In this document: one piece after another, positions 61,101 through 64,000 of the stretch | How positions within the stretch are numbered: position 1 is the stretch's first letter | Layout: every line of letters begins with the position of its first letter | DNA from: Ficedula albicollis | Taxonomy: Eukaryota > Chordata > Aves > Passeriformes > Muscicapidae | Direction: 5' to 3' | Length of the DNA stretch: 64,000 bases | Assembly (NCBI RefSeq): GCF_000247815.1 | Contig: NC_021677.1 | Span: 7,270,447 to 7,334,446 of the forward strand | Made by a program: the position numbers and the translations under genes | The notes under the pieces: generated by a model | The model's database searches: none | Told to the model about the DNA's origin: nothing | Seen by the model: the letters and a program-made list of their open reading frames with translations, nothing else

Positions 61101-64000
61101 AAGTGATCCTAATTAAAAGTGAGCCTTATTTTCCAACCACAGCATGTCCTCAAGCATTTCCTTTTCTCAAAACTGCCAGAACCCAAAGGGTGCGATTCAA
61201 GTCAAAAGGACATTTTTCTCTTCCTGATGCCAACAAACACTGCTATTTCCCAGGGTCACTCTTCTGCCTGCCTTCTGTTTTGGCAAATTGCTCCCTTCCA
61301 TATTTCACACCACGCACCCATGCAACTTCCACATGTGGCCCTAGAGATCTGCAGAATCCACTACACCCGACTCCACTCCATTTCCCAATGCCCTGCCAGA
61401 GCTCCCAGTGATTGCCAGACTGCCCTGCTTGCTGCTAGCCTGGGGCAGGACAGGGAATGCTTCCCATGGCACATGCCTGCAGACCAGCACAAAGTCAGAG
61501 CTGCTGCCCCGGCCGCGTGCATGTTCACCCCCAGGAATTAATAACTTATTATGACAAATTAATATATTAAATCAATGATGTGCATGACTGCAAGTTACAG
61601 AGCTGGAAAAGAAGTCCTAATTAAATCGATACAGTTATTAGTCCCTTGTCATCTCTGATTAATTATTAGCTTAATATGCTCCATCATTTTCACTGTTAAT
61701 GGAAAGAGCTGCAGTGCTACCAGGGGAAGCTGGGCAGTACACACCAGAAACCTACAGAGACAGGCTGGAACTCCCAGCTCTGGATTGAACATGGTCTTTC
61801 AGAGAAGAGGGGAAGAAACATTTCATTTTTTGGGGTGCTGGTCTGAGAGCATTTAAGTTTGTTTTCAAAGGGGGCAGATGTTCGTTCAGGGGATTTTTGA
61901 CTGCTGAAAGGTTAAGCGGTAAAGACCTGACTCCTAAGTCAAGTCCCAGGAAATTGTCTCAGTTCCTCCAAGCTTTTCTCTGCAGTGACAAGATATCATC
62001 ACGGTCCTTTCAGAAGCCAACATGCCCCTCCCTTGCCCCAGGGCCCACCTCAGTTGTGACCCTCACCCCAACCCCACCAGATGCACTCATTACTCCAGGG
62101 CAGAGAGGAGGAGTGGGGACATAATAAGCTGCCAGGTATCAGCTGTGGTGCCTGGCTCCTCAGGGCACAGATGTAGCTCAGGACACCTGTCCTTTCATGC
62201 CACCGACAGGGCCAAAAATAATGTGCTGAGGTCACTTTTCTCCTTGGTAGTGATAAGTGAAACAGTACTTTGGATTTAGGCAACAGATAGTATTTACCCA
62301 GAGCTTAGGGGAGCACAGCTTCGCTTTGGCTTTGCTGTCTTCCATCATCCTTTCGCTGCCCCCAACCTTTCCCTAACTCCTTGCAAAGAGCAGGTTTCCT
62401 TTGCTGTCTGCAGGAGGATTTTTTTGAGTGTAAAAACTTCAAGGATGGGTCTCTATATGTCTCTCCAGCAAGTCATAAAGAGAATTTGTACCACAAATGC
62501 TGCTATGTCATTAGACAGGAGTTTTGCCTTAGAAACAACTTTTACAAAGCTCTTTTGGATAGGTTATCAACAGAAATACAAACACATGCTGCCAAGAACA
62601 AAACTGCTCATTGAACTCATCAATGAAGTTGTTCATGCTGCTAAGGAGTGATTCAGTAAATTAAATAATGTCACTGTAAAAGACTGTGCTTCTCAAAGAT
62701 AAAAAGCCACTCAAACGATTTCTCAGGACTCTCACCACCCTATCGCTGTGATTACCTCGTGATAAATTGCCACCTGCCCCATGAGTAATGGTAGTTCCCA
62801 GTGCCATTTTATCACTTAGTCCTCTTACTGATATCTCTGTTAATGTACTGCCACAACACTTCAGCTTCCCATGATCTACTTGCCTTCCATTCCACTGCAG
62901 TTGTGCAAAGTTGGAGCTCCTTATTCTCAGAAAGAAGTTAAAGTGGGGCAACCAGTGTCATGTAGAACCTCTGTCCCCTGCTCCTTAGATATAAACCCCA
63001 CCTGTTTTATTTCAGACATTAAAGAAAAATTTCAAATTCTGAGTGACTGCCAGCCTAGATTTGATGAGTAAACAGCATTTTTTCTAGAAATGGGCTGAAC
63101 TCCAGTCAAATATCTGGCTATTTAATGAGCAAGCTCTAGGATAACGGTTTTCATGGGAATCCAAAAAGAAGGAGTAAAGAAAAGGGCTCCCTGCACTATT
63201 CTTAGCTGCAAACAGCTAGATTTGGAATTCTGATTGTAAAGCATGGAATTTATAAATGGTGCCATGCTAAATTTACTTCATTTGTATACAATTTAGCTGG
63301 ATAATCAGAAGTGTTCCAGTATGTTCCTGGTTAGCATCCTGGTTCTGGTTTTATTGTCTCCAAGTTGGTAGAAAAAATGTGTTCAGTAAATAGTGCTTGC
63401 AGAATTTGTGTCCCAGTGCATGTGCAGGAAGGTTTTCCATACACAGATTTTATATAAATGCGTATGTGGGTGCACATGCATGCACACAGACACTGAGCCG
63501 TGATTTATTTCCAGAGGCAAGCGAAGGAAATTCCCACCCCCTACCATTTAAACGATCTGGTCTTTGGCTCTAAACATTCTGCAACTTCTCAGCCAAGGAA
63601 TGTATTTTCCACTTCCAATATATATAATTTATTTTGCTGCACATATTAGTTAATGATAGTGAGATACATGATGTAGTCAGTCCTGTAAAATTATTACTGA
63701 CAATCTCAGACAGATCCATTTCATTTAGTAAGTTGGGGGTTTTTTTAGCTCGTTTTCCGCAGCACGGTGTGAATTAACAGCAATCATCAGCTGAAGGATT
63801 TGTCACATACACTTCTTACTTCGGCAATTTTTCATAATTAGGTTGGCTTCCCGCGGTTAGAGGAGCTTTTAATTATGATATTAATATAGGTTAGAAGGAC
63901 TTTACACTGTTTTACGCTACGGGGGCGGGGAGGTGGGAAAAGAGCTATTTTGTTTCACCGGTACTCTGCGGCGATTATTTCTGGATTTTTAAAAACAGTC
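58145..64000. other. Non-coding stretch toward the ANO1 5' side, no genes recognised
   Basis: About 5.9 kb. Positions 61540-61690 are AT-rich with several TAATTA/ATTAAT words. The last 150 bp gain CpGs and a 'gggggcgggg' box (about 63920-63930), which could be the edge of a CpG-rich promoter lying beyond the window. No exon was identified. Confidence 0.5.

Noticed and set aside
61010..61541. Overlapping plus-strand open frames of 133 and 140 codons
   Set aside because: No resemblance to a known protein, and two frames are equally open, which suggests chance in pyrimidine-rich DNA.

Overview
The window is vertebrate nuclear DNA, most likely from a bird. Two observations support this. One minus-strand gene with large introns and GT-AG splice sites can be read exon by exon as anoctamin-1 (ANO1/TMEM16A), the calcium-activated chloride channel. 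Scattered non-coding pieces also resemble the 3' tails of CR1 LINEs, the dominant retrotransposon of birds and other sauropsids. There are no bacterial operons, and no other coding gene was recognised.

Positions 17-34111 hold 21 consecutive internal coding exons of ANO1, read right to left. All exon phases join without a frameshift. They encode about 730 residues counted from the Met that aligns with the mammalian initiator: the cytosolic N-terminus, TM1, the cysteine-rich first extracellular loop, TM2, the TM2-TM3 cytosolic linker with both alternative segments 'c' (a 12-nt micro-exon) and 'd' (78 nt), then TM3 to TM6 and the start of TM7. The rest of TM7 to the C-terminus lies left of position 1. 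The exon before 34111 was not found; it is either unrecognised in the right half or beyond position 64000.

The introns contain very large simple-sequence tracts: an uninterrupted (CCCTCT)n array of about 1.03 kb (9541-10574), a 70-nt poly-A, and three giant G homopolymers of 390, 772 and 245 nt. The first is bordered by 20 A on each side. The second joins a TATAAATA microsatellite to one copy of a 380-bp near-identical duplication. The third sits inside a CAG/CACAG tandem array. Uninterrupted G runs of this length are not expected in a vertebrate genome, so gap-filling or sequencing artefacts are the first explanation to test.

Positions 34112-64000 are read as the first intron and/or 5' flank of ANO1. 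They hold three small minisatellites, one clear CR1 tail at about 57906-58144, and otherwise unremarkable non-coding DNA. No novel biological system could be supported. The most informative biology is the conserved, weak-donor alternative splicing cluster for segments c and d.
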